Part shown: piece by piece, positions 26,892 through 35,938 of the stretch | How the letters are laid out: each line of letters opens with the position of its first letter | How positions within the stretch are numbered: the stretch's first letter is position 1 | DNA from: Rhodocyclales bacterium | Lineage (GTDB): Bacteria > Pseudomonadota > Gammaproteobacteria > Burkholderiales > Rhodocyclaceae | Assembly: GCA_016235025.1 (NCBI GenBank) | Contig: JACRMV010000001.1 | Location: forward strand, 1-64,000 | Length of the DNA stretch: 64,000 nt | Reading direction: 5' to 3' | Notes under the pieces: model-generated | What the model was told of the DNA's origin: nothing | The model's input: only the letters and a program-made list of their open reading frames with translations | Databases searched by the model: none | Program-made: the position numbers and the translations under genes

Positions 26892-27488
26892 TCAGACTTT
26901 GCCTGCGGGGCGGCGGTCCAGCCAGTACCAGGCGCCACCGCCAGCTGCCAGCAGGAGAAGGATGCCAGCGCCGATCTTCAGCCACGGTACGCCATGGTCG
27001 CCGTCCCGGTCACCGACGTGCAACGGGATGCGAATATGTCCTTCGGCTGTGCTGGCGGTCTTGGCAAAATCAAGCAGCAGCGCGTACTGCCCTTCCTGTT
27101 CGAGTGCTGTTTCAATCGCCGCGAAGCCGGTTGCATAGATTTTTTCAGGTACGGAAAGGAGTTCTTTTTCGGTGCTGCCCTCCATTTTGACCAGGCGCAG
27201 AGTAAGCGGCATCTCGCGTTCTTCGGGCTTTACCAGATCGACCAAAAGACGGACTTGACCGGATTTGGGGATGTGATCGCAATGAGGGTGAACTTCTGCG
27301 TTCGGATTTTCCCCCGGCCCGGGTAGCGGGTAGGCGGCAAACTCAACCGGATAGGTGCCGGTTTCGATGACGCAATTGCCATGACCGTGAAACATGTGGC
27401 CGATCATCATCTGTGCCCTGGCTGGCAATGCGAACAGTATCATCAGAACAGCCAGCACCGCTCCAGAAATTCGTAACACATGCTTCAT
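26892..27488 (-). CDS. Secreted, membrane-anchored protein of unknown function
   Basis: 198 residues, not assigned to a known family. A signal peptide (GAVLAVLMILFALPARA) is followed by a His- and Met-rich start of the mature part (MMIGHMFHGHGNC), a periplasmic domain with two further cysteine/histidine positions (HPHCDHIP), and a C-terminal membrane helix (IGAGILLLLAAGGGAWYWL) with a short basic tail. This layout suggests a periplasmic domain held to the inner membrane. The His/Met/Cys cluster could bind copper, which is an inference. The ATG at 27488 with AAAGG upstream is preferred over an upstream in-frame ATG at 27572. Confidence 0.75.
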   Translation of the reverse strand: MKHVLRISGAVLAVLMILFALPARAQMMIGHMFHGHGNCVIETGTYPVEFAAYPLPGPGENPNAEVHPHCDHIPKSGQVRLLVDLVKPEEREMPLTLRLVKMEGSTEKELLSVPEKIYATGFAAIETALEQEGQYALLLDFAKTASTAEGHIRIPLHVGDRDGDHGVPWLKIGAGILLLLAAGGGAWYWLDRRPAGKV

Positions 27489-27540
27489 GACAATACCTTT
27501 CAGGTGGCTAAACGAGAAGGCTTTGATTATATATCCGGAC

Positions 27541-28530
27541 TCAGCGGATGCGGGCCAGAACTGTCTCGGCATCGCGTATGCAGCTGGCCACGCCTTGTAC
27601 GCGCGTCAGCCAGCACAGGGGAATTCCTGGGTCTTCCTGTACTGTTCCGTCATGAAGCGCATCCCGCGTCGCCACCAGCGCGCCCAGCAGCAGGCTGCGG
27701 CCGCAACTATCGCCGCCAGCGAGGAGGTTGGCTTCGACCGCTTCGCGGTAATTCACGGCATGGCGGGCGATATGGAAAAGCAGCGGCAAGCCCTGATGCA
27801 GGCGACAGGGCATGCCAAAGCGTGCCGCTGCGGCAACGACATCAAGCCGAGGCATGGCCAGCGCTTCCGAGAGCAGGGGTTTGAGCATCGTGCCAGCGGT
27901 GCTGGCGGCAGCGCTCAGGGCTTCGGGCAGCGGCATGCCGGCGATCACATCGGCCAGCGCGTGGGCGGCGAGGGTGGCGGCGTCGCGCGCCAGCGGATGG
28001 TCATGGGTCACGGCGACGGCCTGCAGCACGGTATCGATCAATTCGCCACGGCTGCCGCGGTGCCAGGCGACGAGGGCCGGTACGCACTCCAGGGCCGGAA
28101 GCTGGTCGTCATCTGAACCGCTGACGGCGGGGTAGTCCTCCGGGGTGGCGCAGCCGAGGAGCCGGATCACCAGATTCCGCGTCGGGTGATCGGCGTAACC
28201 GGTATAGGTACCGCCGGGGCCAAAATGCGCCAGCCATTCCTTCTGGTAGGCCAGCCGGTCGAAGCGGCCGTGCCGCGCCAGGTGGGTGAGCATCAGGCGG
28301 CAGGTTTCGCCGTAAAAGGAATTCTCTCCCGCGTGTTTTCCGGCATGAGCAAAGTAGCCGGGAACACCGGCATAGTTGGCGGCATCGGGTTCGCGAAAGG
28401 CCAGCGGGCCTCCGGCCTGCAATGTCTTGAGACGATCGGCGTCGTACAGCCAGTGCAAGCCGAGAGCGGCGGCATCGGCAGTAATGGCGCCGAGGACAGC
28501 GGTCAGGCGTGGGTCGGTTGCGGCAATCAT
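27541..28530 (-). CDS. ADP-ribosylglycohydrolase family protein
   Basis: 329 residues. The DraG-type fold is suggested by the start AVLGAITADAAALGLHWLYD, the region FYGETCRLMLTHLARHGRFD and the late LLAGGDSCGRSLLLGALVA, which corresponds to the metal-binding (G)GD(T/S) motif. Members remove ADP-ribose from proteins or small molecules. Some canonical acidic residues are changed (for example the usual GDTD reads GDSC), so catalytic activity is uncertain. The ATG has a GGAG site upstream. The next gene downstream starts 52 bases after its stop. Confidence 0.75.
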   Translation of the reverse strand: MIAATDPRLTAVLGAITADAAALGLHWLYDADRLKTLQAGGPLAFREPDAANYAGVPGYFAHAGKHAGENSFYGETCRLMLTHLARHGRFDRLAYQKEWLAHFGPGGTYTGYADHPTRNLVIRLLGCATPEDYPAVSGSDDDQLPALECVPALVAWHRGSRGELIDTVLQAVAVTHDHPLARDAATLAAHALADVIAGMPLPEALSAAASTAGTMLKPLLSEALAMPRLDVVAAAARFGMPCRLHQGLPLLFHIARHAVNYREAVEANLLAGGDSCGRSLLLGALVATRDALHDGTVQEDPGIPLCWLTRVQGVASCIRDAETVLARIR

Positions 28531-28587
28531 CGCAGTCTCCTTCGGTATCTTGGTATCTTGCTGGCGGACGATAATCGGATGCGGTGT

Positions 28588-29181
28588 TCAATAGTTCAAT
28601 ACAGCAGGCAAAAAGACTTCTGTCAATACTGCCCGCTGGCGGCCGTAGGCGAACAGCGTGCGGCGTGCCCAGTAGCGGGGCTGGCCACGGCCTTCGTCAG
28701 GAATGTGGCGCAGCAGGTCGGCATGCAGCGGATGGCGGCGGTCGATGGCCGCGTAGTCCACCGCGATACGGACAAAGCCGGGATGGGAAAACAACAGCGT
28801 ACCCAGCGAGCGTTTGCCGAGCTGCTGCAACCAGTGGTGCACCGGCCCGCGTGGCAGGGTCGGGGCGGCGGTGTGGGCGAAGGCGACCGGGGTTGTACCG
28901 CAGTAGAGCACCACGTCGCGAATCCAGGCCTGGCGGCGCGGTGGCAGGGCCAGCCGGGCGTGTTCATCGGCCAGCGGAGGGGCGATGCCCTGTCGTACTG
29001 GCTCGACCCGAAAAGCGCCGCTGGCACGCTGCCAGCGGGCGGTGAGCGAGCGGCGCTCGGTCAGCCAGCTGCGATAGGTGCGGGCTTCCGGCGCGAGCGG
29101 CAGGCGCGGCGACCAGCGGGATTGGATGTGCGACACGGTGTTGGAAGAAGAGATTGCCGGTACCGATTGCGTGGATGGCAT
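28588..29181 (-). CDS. ubiC: Chorismate lyase
   Basis: 197 residues. It converts chorismate to 4-hydroxybenzoate and pyruvate, the first committed step of ubiquinone synthesis. Family features are the PPRRQAWIRDVVLYCG segment, TPVAFAHTAAP, the LGTLLFSHPG strand and the C-terminal RRTLFAYGRQRAVLTEVFLP motif with the conserved Glu. The N-terminus is some 15-20 residues longer than in E. coli. No ubiA neighbour is seen. A dispersed repeat copy lies just upstream (29185-29212). Confidence 0.88.
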   Translation of the reverse strand: MPSTQSVPAISSSNTVSHIQSRWSPRLPLAPEARTYRSWLTERRSLTARWQRASGAFRVEPVRQGIAPPLADEHARLALPPRRQAWIRDVVLYCGTTPVAFAHTAAPTLPRGPVHHWLQQLGKRSLGTLLFSHPGFVRIAVDYAAIDRRHPLHADLLRHIPDEGRGQPRYWARRTLFAYGRQRAVLTEVFLPAVLNY

Positions 29182-29184
29182 TTG

Positions 29185-29212
29185 TTCGCCGTAGCGTCAG
29201 CGCCGACTTTTT
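29185..29212 (-). repeat. Dispersed AAAAGTCGGCGCTGACG repeat, intergenic copy
   Basis: Minus strand: AAAAAGTCGGCGCTGACG then CTACGGCGAA. This is one of the two best copies, nearly identical to 37307-37337. It fills the 35-base gap between the ubiC start and the end of the cobalamin adenosyltransferase gene. Confidence 0.7.
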
Positions 29213-29216
29213 GACT

Positions 29217-29768
29217 TCACGCGTTCCTGCCTTTTTGCCACAGCACATCGCCGTGACCCGTTGCCTTGTTCAGCCAGCGGCCGAGCACGAACAGCAGATC
29301 GGAGAGGCGGTTGAGATATTGCCGGCCGGCATCGGAAACCGGCTCGACGGCAGCCAGCGTGACCACCGCGCGTTCGGCGCGCCGGCAGACGGTGCGCGCC
29401 AGATGGGTTAGCGCCGCAGCGCGGGCACCGCCGGGCAGGATGAATTCCTTGAGCGGTCCCAGGTCAGCGTTGTAGCGATCGATGGCGGCTTCCAGCCGCG
29501 CCGGCTGCGTTGCCTTGAGCAGCACCGCGCCCGGAATCGACAATTCGCCGCCGAGATCGAACAGGTCGTGCTGAATGCCGATGAACAGCTCGCGCACATC
29601 CGCCGGCAGCTCTTCGCAGAGGATGACGCCGAGCAGCGAGTTGGCTTCATCCACGTCGCCCAGGGCCGCAATCCGCGCCGAATCCTTTGCCGTCCGCGAG
29701 CCGTCGCCGAGGCCCGTGGTACCGGCATCGCCGGTGCGCGTGTAGATTTTTGAAAGTCGATGTCCCAT
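29217..29768 (-). CDS. Cob(I)alamin adenosyltransferase, PduO type
   Basis: 183 residues. It transfers the adenosyl group of ATP to cob(I)alamin to form coenzyme B12. The N-terminal ATP-binding motif [19 protein letters not shown] is typical of the PduO/MMAB class, as are the R-x3-E-R residues in [13 protein letters not shown] and the [16 protein letters not shown] segment. The ATG at 29768 is well placed. The context (ubiC downstream, hydrolase upstream) gives no clue to a B12-dependent partner. Confidence 0.93.
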   Translation of the reverse strand: MGHRLSKIYTRTGDAGTTGLGDGSRTAKDSARIAALGDVDEANSLLGVILCEELPADVRELFIGIQHDLFDLGGELSIPGAVLLKATQPARLEAAIDRYNADLGPLKEFILPGGARAAALTHLARTVCRRAERAVVTLAAVEPVSDAGRQYLNRLSDLLFVLGRWLNKATGHGDVLWQKGRNA

Positions 29769-29880
29769 GCCGGTATTGTAGACGCTGCTTTGCGCCTGTG
29801 GGGCATCGGTGGTCGGATCGGCATTGCGGCGCAGGTTGTGGCGGAACCGTGGCGCACCGGGCTGGTTGGCCCTTATCGCG

Positions 29881-30798
29881 TCAAACCGTGGAATTGGCGG
29901 CTGCCGCTATCAGCGTGACGCAGCCAGCCGGTTGGCTGAGGGGCAGGTCGTGGCGGCCCGGCCATTCGGTCAGCTTGATGGCGGGGTGCCTGGTGGGTAA
30001 CTGGCGCAGGTAGCCGTGGTCGACGACGGGATCGTGGCTGCCGGCGACAAGGTGTACGGGGCAACTGATCCGATCGAGCCAGGTTTGTGCCTGCGCGGCG
30101 AGGATCAACTGTTGGATGGTCTGGGAGTACGAGGCCCAGGTGTGCTGGACGCCATCGGCGGCGATTTCCGGCGGCAACCCGGGGTGGGTCAGTACAACGA
30201 GCCGGGCCGCGAGGGTTCTATGGTTGCACATCCACTTGCACGCAGCTTGGGCGACAGGGCCGGGGAGCACGAACAGGCGACCTATCGGGCTGGCGGCGGT
30301 GATATGGGCACGCGCTGCGGCTGTTCCGGGGTAGAGGGGTGGACCGAACGCAACGATGGCGGCCACGCGTTCGGGATGGACAACGGCGAGCCGCAGCGCG
30401 ATGAGGCAGCCGAGAGAATGTGCGCCGATGACGACTGGTTCGGTAATGTCGAGAGCGTCGAGGCAAGCGATCACGGCCTCGGCGTGATCGTCGGGCCCGT
30501 ACCCGGATGCGGGCCGAGGGGAGCGTCCGAACCCAAGCAGATCGGGCACTAGGAGTCGATTGTGCTCGGCGAGCTGGTCGTAGATGCCGCCCCAGTACAG
30601 GCCCGACGCGACGAGGCCGTGCAGGAGCAGGATAGGCGGGCCGGTGTCGCCGAGGAGTCGGACACTCAGCGAGGATGTCTTTACGACGCGCCCGCCGGGC
30701 GACGTCCATCGCGTTTGACGAGCGCGGCGGTAGGCGTAGGCCGCTATCGCGATAGCGGCCGTACCGGCCAGGGATAGGGAACTCAACCGCACGAGCAA
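29881..30798 (-). CDS. Alpha/beta hydrolase with N-terminal membrane segment
   Basis: About 305 residues. Residues ~1-25 are hydrophobic and may anchor the protein. The alpha/beta hydrolase core has the oxyanion strand ILLLHGLVASG, nucleophile elbow GAHSLGCL, an acid in VAGSHDPVV and a late His in WPGRHDLPL, so the triad looks complete. The substrate is unknown. The frame is open to TTG 30808-30810; the TTG at 30796-30798 with GGAGG five bases upstream is preferred. Phrasing such as LLVPDLLGFGRSPRP and the long AAxRAHITAASPIGRLF lid look like actinobacterial homologues, so transfer is possible. Confidence 0.8.
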   Translation of the reverse strand: MLVRLSSLSLAGTAAIAIAAYAYRRARQTRWTSPGGRVVKTSSLSVRLLGDTGPPILLLHGLVASGLYWGGIYDQLAEHNRLLVPDLLGFGRSPRPASGYGPDDHAEAVIACLDALDITEPVVIGAHSLGCLIALRLAVVHPERVAAIVAFGPPLYPGTAAARAHITAASPIGRLFVLPGPVAQAACKWMCNHRTLAARLVVLTHPGLPPEIAADGVQHTWASYSQTIQQLILAAQAQTWLDRISCPVHLVAGSHDPVVDHGYLRQLPTRHPAIKLTEWPGRHDLPLSQPAGCVTLIAAAANSTV

Positions 30799-31001
30799 CA
30801 GCACCTCCAACGTAACCGCCGTTTCTGTTGAATGTCCATTTTCATATTCATATCGTGTAAAGAAAGCCGGAGTCGGCGATAAGAAGCCGTACGTCGATCA
30901 TCAGCAAATGGTAGTGGGGGCGAGAAGGGCGGTGGCCATGCCGGAATTGCATGATATCTGGGTATCAGGGATGTCGTCCCCTTGATGTACCACTGCCCAG
31001 G

Positions 31002-33200
31002 TCATGCGGGCGACGCAGGAGCGGCAGGCCGTCCCGTTACCGGTGTTACCGTCACTGGCACGCCATTCAACACCGGTGTGCCAGTGAGCGCGTCGGTAAA
31101 CAGCTCATCCGTGATGTCGTTGATGCTGGCGCTGGTTTCAGGCAGGTCCGGCTGGCGCTGGCCAAATCCGTGCGGCATGCTGGCCACGCCGGGCAGCATG
31201 TCGGTGCTGATCTGCGCCGGCAGGGTAACGGCGCCGACCCGCGAACTGACCGTGACCAGTGCGCCGTCGGCGATGCCGAGGCGCGCGGCATCGTCCGGGT
31301 GCAGCAGCAGGGTGCAGCGCCTGGGGCCCTTGATGAGGCGCGGTATCCAGTGCATCCAGGAATTGTTGCTGCGGACATGGCGGCGGCCGATCAGCAGCAG
31401 AGTGTCGCACGTGGCGTCGGCTTCCATGAGCCGCGCCCGGGCCCGTGGCAAGTCAGCCAGATACAGCGGCGGGGCGAGCTGGATGCGGGCCTGGTGTCGG
31501 TGCAGATGTTGTCGCAAACGTCCCGGTCGCATCGCCCCAAGGTCGATGCCGTGTGGGTGCCGACGCAGCTTTTCCAGGCTGAGACCGTCACGCAGGGGAA
31601 CCAGCAGGCAGCGCAGCTTCTGCATCAGGGAGGTCGCTGGATCGAGCAGCGCCGCCTGCGCGCCATACGGGCCCAGGTGCAGCAGCCAGTCGGTGACGCG
31701 CTCCAGCCCGAGATGTTTGACCAGACGCTGCACCAGACGTCCACTGCGGCGAGGGTGCAGGCGCAGCGCGAGTTCTACCAGGATCTGCCAGTCCTGATAG
31801 CTGCCGGGCGGCGCCGCGAACAGCGGCGGCGACCATTTGGCGGCGGCGCGCACTGCGGCCAGCGGCAGGCCGGCGTCGAAATGGGGTCGCTCCAGCGGGC
31901 CTGCCGGCGGCAGGATGATATGTGCATGGCGGGTGGTTTCGTTGAGATAAAAATCGATCGCCACCATGAAATCGAGCGAAGCCAGGGCCCGTTCGAGTTG
32001 TCGGCCATTCGGCGTGGATAGCACCGGATTGCCGGCATGGGTAATCAGGGCGCGAATCTTTCCCGCGCCCGGTGCAAGAATTTCCTCGGCCAGGGCGCTC
32101 ACCGGGAACTCGTCGCCGAATGCCGGCAAGCCGCGCAGCCGCGTTCGCCGCTGGGCGAAACTGCCGCGTGGGCCGAGGCGCACCAGGTCGATCGGCGGCG
32201 TCGGAAACAGCATGCCGCCTTCCCGGTCGAAATTTCCGCCGATGATGTTGAGCGCATACAGCAGCCAGTTGCAGAGGGCGCCGAACTCCTGCGTGCAGGA
32301 GCCGATGCGGCCATAGATCGCGGCGCGTTCGGCCTGCCCGACGGCGCGGGCCAGGACGCGTATCTGCTCAGCCGTGATGCCGGTCTTGTGTGCCACGCGC
32401 TCGGGCGTGAATTCGGCCACCGCGTCGCGCAGGGTTTCCAGGCCATCGGCCAGCGTGGCCAATTCGCGCAGGCGCACCCGGTCTTCGGCAAACAGCACCT
32501 GCGCCATCGCCGCGAGCAGGAAGACATCGGCGCCGGGGCGGATGAACAGGTGCTGGTCGGCCAGCTTTGCCGTTTCGCTACGGCGCGGATCGACCACCAC
32601 GACGCGGCCGCCGCGCTGGCGAACGCCGCCGATGCGCGCCATGACATCGCCGCCGCTGATGAAGCTGCCTTGTGATGCCGCCGGATTGCCGCCGATGATC
32701 AGCAGAAAATCACAGTGGTCAACGTCGGGGATCGGCAGCAATAGCTGATGGCCGAGCATTTCCAGGCTGGCCAGCATCATCGGCAACTGGTCGACCGAGG
32801 TGGCGCTGAAAATTTGCGCGCCTTTGATCGCCTCGAGAAAGCCCGGCACCATCAGCAGCGCCGGGGTGTGCACCGTCGGATTGCCGAAGTAGGCGGCGAT
32901 TGCGGTGGCGCCATGGCTGGCGCGAATGCGTTGCAGGTTGCCGGCGACGGTGGCGAAGACCTCATCCCAGCCGATTTCGATCCAACCTGCGGCCGTGCGC
33001 TTGAGCGGTGCGCGCAGTCGTGCCGGGTCGCTGTGAATGTCCTGCAGGGCTACCGCCTTGGGGCAGATATGACCCGCCGAAAGCGGATCGGCCGGGTCGC
33101 CCCTGATCGAGAGAATCCTGCCCTCCACATGCGTGATGGCGAGGCCGCACATGGCTTCGCAGAGCGGGCAGGTTCGGTAATGGGTGGCGGCCTCGGTCAT
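31002..33200 (-). CDS. Molybdopterin-dependent oxidoreductase with N-terminal [4Fe-4S] site
   Basis: 732 residues of the DMSO-reductase superfamily. The N-terminal cluster motif is Cys11-x2-Cys14-x3-Cys18 ... Cys46 (TCPLCEAMCG, HICPKA). The MGD-binding core follows (IIGGNPAASQGS, VVVDPRRSETAKLADQH, IRPGADVFLLAAMAQ), then the C-terminal molydopterin dinucleotide-binding domain (LLIGRRHVRSNNSWMH, LLLHPDDAARLGI). No Tat signal is present, so it should be cytoplasmic. The start is the ATG at 33200; the open frame upstream lacks family sequence. No electron-transfer subunits adjoin it, so the substrate cannot be named. Confidence 0.9.
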   Translation of the reverse strand: MTEAATHYRTCPLCEAMCGLAITHVEGRILSIRGDPADPLSAGHICPKAVALQDIHSDPARLRAPLKRTAAGWIEIGWDEVFATVAGNLQRIRASHGATAIAAYFGNPTVHTPALLMVPGFLEAIKGAQIFSATSVDQLPMMLASLEMLGHQLLLPIPDVDHCDFLLIIGGNPAASQGSFISGGDVMARIGGVRQRGGRVVVVDPRRSETAKLADQHLFIRPGADVFLLAAMAQVLFAEDRVRLRELATLADGLETLRDAVAEFTPERVAHKTGITAEQIRVLARAVGQAERAAIYGRIGSCTQEFGALCNWLLYALNIIGGNFDREGGMLFPTPPIDLVRLGPRGSFAQRRTRLRGLPAFGDEFPVSALAEEILAPGAGKIRALITHAGNPVLSTPNGRQLERALASLDFMVAIDFYLNETTRHAHIILPPAGPLERPHFDAGLPLAAVRAAAKWSPPLFAAPPGSYQDWQILVELALRLHPRRSGRLVQRLVKHLGLERVTDWLLHLGPYGAQAALLDPATSLMQKLRCLLVPLRDGLSLEKLRRHPHGIDLGAMRPGRLRQHLHRHQARIQLAPPLYLADLPRARARLMEADATCDTLLLIGRRHVRSNNSWMHWIPRLIKGPRRCTLLLHPDDAARLGIADGALVTVSSRVGAVTLPAQISTDMLPGVASMPHGFGQRQPDLPETSASINDITDELFTDALTGTPVLNGVPVTVTPVTGRPAAPASPA

Positions 33201-33280
33201 GGCGGACGTGTTTGCTCTGGCAGCGAGAAGGCTTGCGGCATCATAGTCCACAGCGCCGGTTGTTGCAGCATAATCCGCGC

Positions 33281-34072
33281 ATGCCCCGTTTTGCCGCCAA
33301 CCTTTCGCTGCTGTTTGCCGAACGGCCGTTTCTCGAGCGCTTTGCCGCAGCACGGGCGTGCGGCTTTGCCGCAGTGGAAATGCAGTTTCCATACGCCTTC
33401 GAGCGCGCCCAGCTGGCCGAGGTGGTGCTGACCTCGGGCGTCGAGGTGGTGTTGCATAACCTGCCGGCGGGCGACTGGGCGGCGGGCGAACGCGGGATTG
33501 CCTGCCATCCGCAGCGCCTGGCCGAGTTTCAGGACGGCGTCGGGCTGGCCATCGAGTATGCGCAGGCGCTGGGTTGTCCACGGCTGAATTGCCTGGCCGG
33601 CATCGCGCCGCCGGGTGTGACAGCGGAGCAGGCGCGCCGGGCGCTACTCGAGAATCTGCGTTTTGCCACTATCGCGACACGGCGTGCCGGCATCGAGCTG
33701 GTGCTCGAACCAATCAACACGCGCGACGTGCCGGGTTTCTTTGTCGCCACGCCGTGTGCCGGACTGGAATTGATTGCCGAGGTGGGCAGCGACAACCTGC
33801 GCCTGCAATACGACCTCTACCACGCCCAGATCATGGCAGGCGATCTCGCCCATACCCTGCAAGCGCATCTGCCGCAGATCGGCCACATCCAGCTCGCCGA
33901 TGTGCCGGGGCGGCACGAGCCGGGCACGGGCGAGCTCAATTTCGATTTCCTGCTGCGCCATCTGGATGTCATCGGCTATGCCGGGTGGGTTGGATGCGAG
34001 TATCTGCCGAGCGGTCGCAGCGAAGACAGTTTCGGCTGGCTGGCGCCGTGGCGGGAGGCGCACTATTTGTAG
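33281..34072 (+). CDS. hyi: Hydroxypyruvate isomerase family protein (Hyi/OtnI)
   Basis: 263 residues, the usual length. A TIM-barrel xylose-isomerase-like fold with the motif LEPINTRDVPGFF, QYDLYHAQIMAGDL and the C-terminal VGCEYLPSG with catalytic Glu residues. Members interconvert hydroxypyruvate and tartronate semialdehyde or isomerise 2-oxo-tetronate. Neighbouring glyoxylate genes are absent, so the exact substrate is open. The ATG at 33281 starts 80 bases from the divergent molybdopterin gene. The stop codon overlaps the end of a convergent regulator remnant. Confidence 0.85.
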   Translation: MPRFAANLSLLFAERPFLERFAAARACGFAAVEMQFPYAFERAQLAEVVLTSGVEVVLHNLPAGDWAAGERGIACHPQRLAEFQDGVGLAIEYAQALGCPRLNCLAGIAPPGVTAEQARRALLENLRFATIATRRAGIELVLEPINTRDVPGFFVATPCAGLELIAEVGSDNLRLQYDLYHAQIMAGDLAHTLQAHLPQIGHIQLADVPGRHEPGTGELNFDFLLRHLDVIGYAGWVGCEYLPSGRSEDSFGWLAPWREAHYL

Positions 34073-34190
34073 CGTGCCGGGTCGATGCCATGGCGCGCCA
34101 GCAGCTTGTAGAACCCGGTGCGGTTGCGTTGCGCTATGCGCGCGGCCTGGGTGACGTTGCCGCTTCCCGTGACAGCCGCCTGAATTGGCT
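34063..34190 (-). pseudogene. Remnant of an NtrC-family regulator: C-terminal Fis-type HTH
   Basis: Minus-strand translation gives GSGNVTQAARIAQRNRTGF and then YKLLARHGIDPARYK followed by a TAG. This is the characteristic C-terminal helix-turn-helix of sigma-54-dependent response regulators. Upstream of it (higher coordinates) the frame loses all similarity and no AAA+ domain is present, so only the last ~40 codons remain. The TAG overlaps the last codons of hyi. Confidence 0.7.
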
Positions 34191-34511
34191 GCTTCCCTGC
34201 ACAACACCATTGCCGATGCGAAAAATCGCCGTGGCGCCATCCGCTACGGCGAGGAAAGCGTTTCTTGCTTGACCGCCTTGTAGCGCAGCGGTTTCATCAG
34301 CGCCGAGAATCCGGGACGTTGATTGCACGCCCGCGTCGGATCGTCGCCAGGTGCATGAAATACCGGAATGCAACGGCTTGGGCATGGTGTTTGCGTGACG
34401 TTATTCTGGCGCAGTGGCGAACACAATTTGTAGCAAAGCCGACAGCATTGACCGGCGAGGAAGGGTTTTCACTATCATGCACACAGTACGGATTACGGGA
34501 CAAGGACGATC
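34191..34511 (+). other. Non-coding region upstream of pntAA
   Basis: About 320 bases without a convincing gene. It holds a composite repeat block (34238-34303) that also occurs in pieces at 50598-50803. Closer to pntAA there is TTGACC (34448-34453), but no matching -10 at standard spacing, so the promoter is not defined. An AAGGA ribosome-binding site precedes the pntAA ATG. Confidence 0.5.
34238..34303 (+). repeat. Composite repeat block, copy 1
   Basis: Contains CATCCGCTACGGCGAGGA (34238-34255), GCTTGACCGCCTTGTAGCGC (34267-34286) and ATCAGCGCCGA (34295-34305). The same three segments in the same order occur at 50598-50803, where extra sequence separates them. Confidence 0.65.
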
Positions 34512-35633
<1,122 letters not shown>

Positions 35634-35635
35634 TC

Positions 35636-35938
35636 ATGGACAACCTACTGTATCTGTATATCTTCACGCTTGCCGCCTTCACCGGCTACGAGGTGATTTC
35701 GCGGGTGCCGGTGATCTTGCACACGCCCCTGATGTCCGGCTCGAACTTCGTCCATGGCGTGGTGCTGGTCGGGGCGATGGTGGCGCTGGGCGCCGCCGAT
35801 GCGAACGATCCGCTGCAACTGGCGATCGGCTTTTTCGCAGTATTTCTCGGCGCTGCCAATGCGGCGGGCGGCTATGTGGTGACCGAGCGGATGCTGGCCA
35901 TGTTCAAACCGCGGGCGAAGGCAGGGGACGGAAAATGA
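35636..35938 (+). CDS. pntAB: NAD(P) transhydrogenase subunit alpha, part 2 (membrane)
   Basis: 100 residues with three hydrophobic segments, the membrane portion of the alpha subunit (dII). Typical phrases are FTGYEVISRVPVILHTPLMSG, HGVVLVGAMVALG and the GAANAAGGYVVTERML region. It forms part of the proton channel together with PntB. The stop codon overlaps the pntB start (ATGA). Confidence 0.95.
   Translation: MDNLLYLYIFTLAAFTGYEVISRVPVILHTPLMSGSNFVHGVVLVGAMVALGAADANDPLQLAIGFFAVFLGAANAAGGYVVTERMLAMFKPRAKAGDGK

Noticed and set aside
33201-33581. N-terminal extension of the molybdopterin oxidoreductase
   Set aside because: The extra 127 codons are Arg/Pro-rich, overlap the divergent hyi gene, and precede the normal family start at the Cys motif.
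34448-34479. Promoter for pntAA from TTGACC at 34448
   Set aside because: At 16-18 bases downstream there is no acceptable -10 hexamer; TATCAT at 34474 needs a 20-base spacer.
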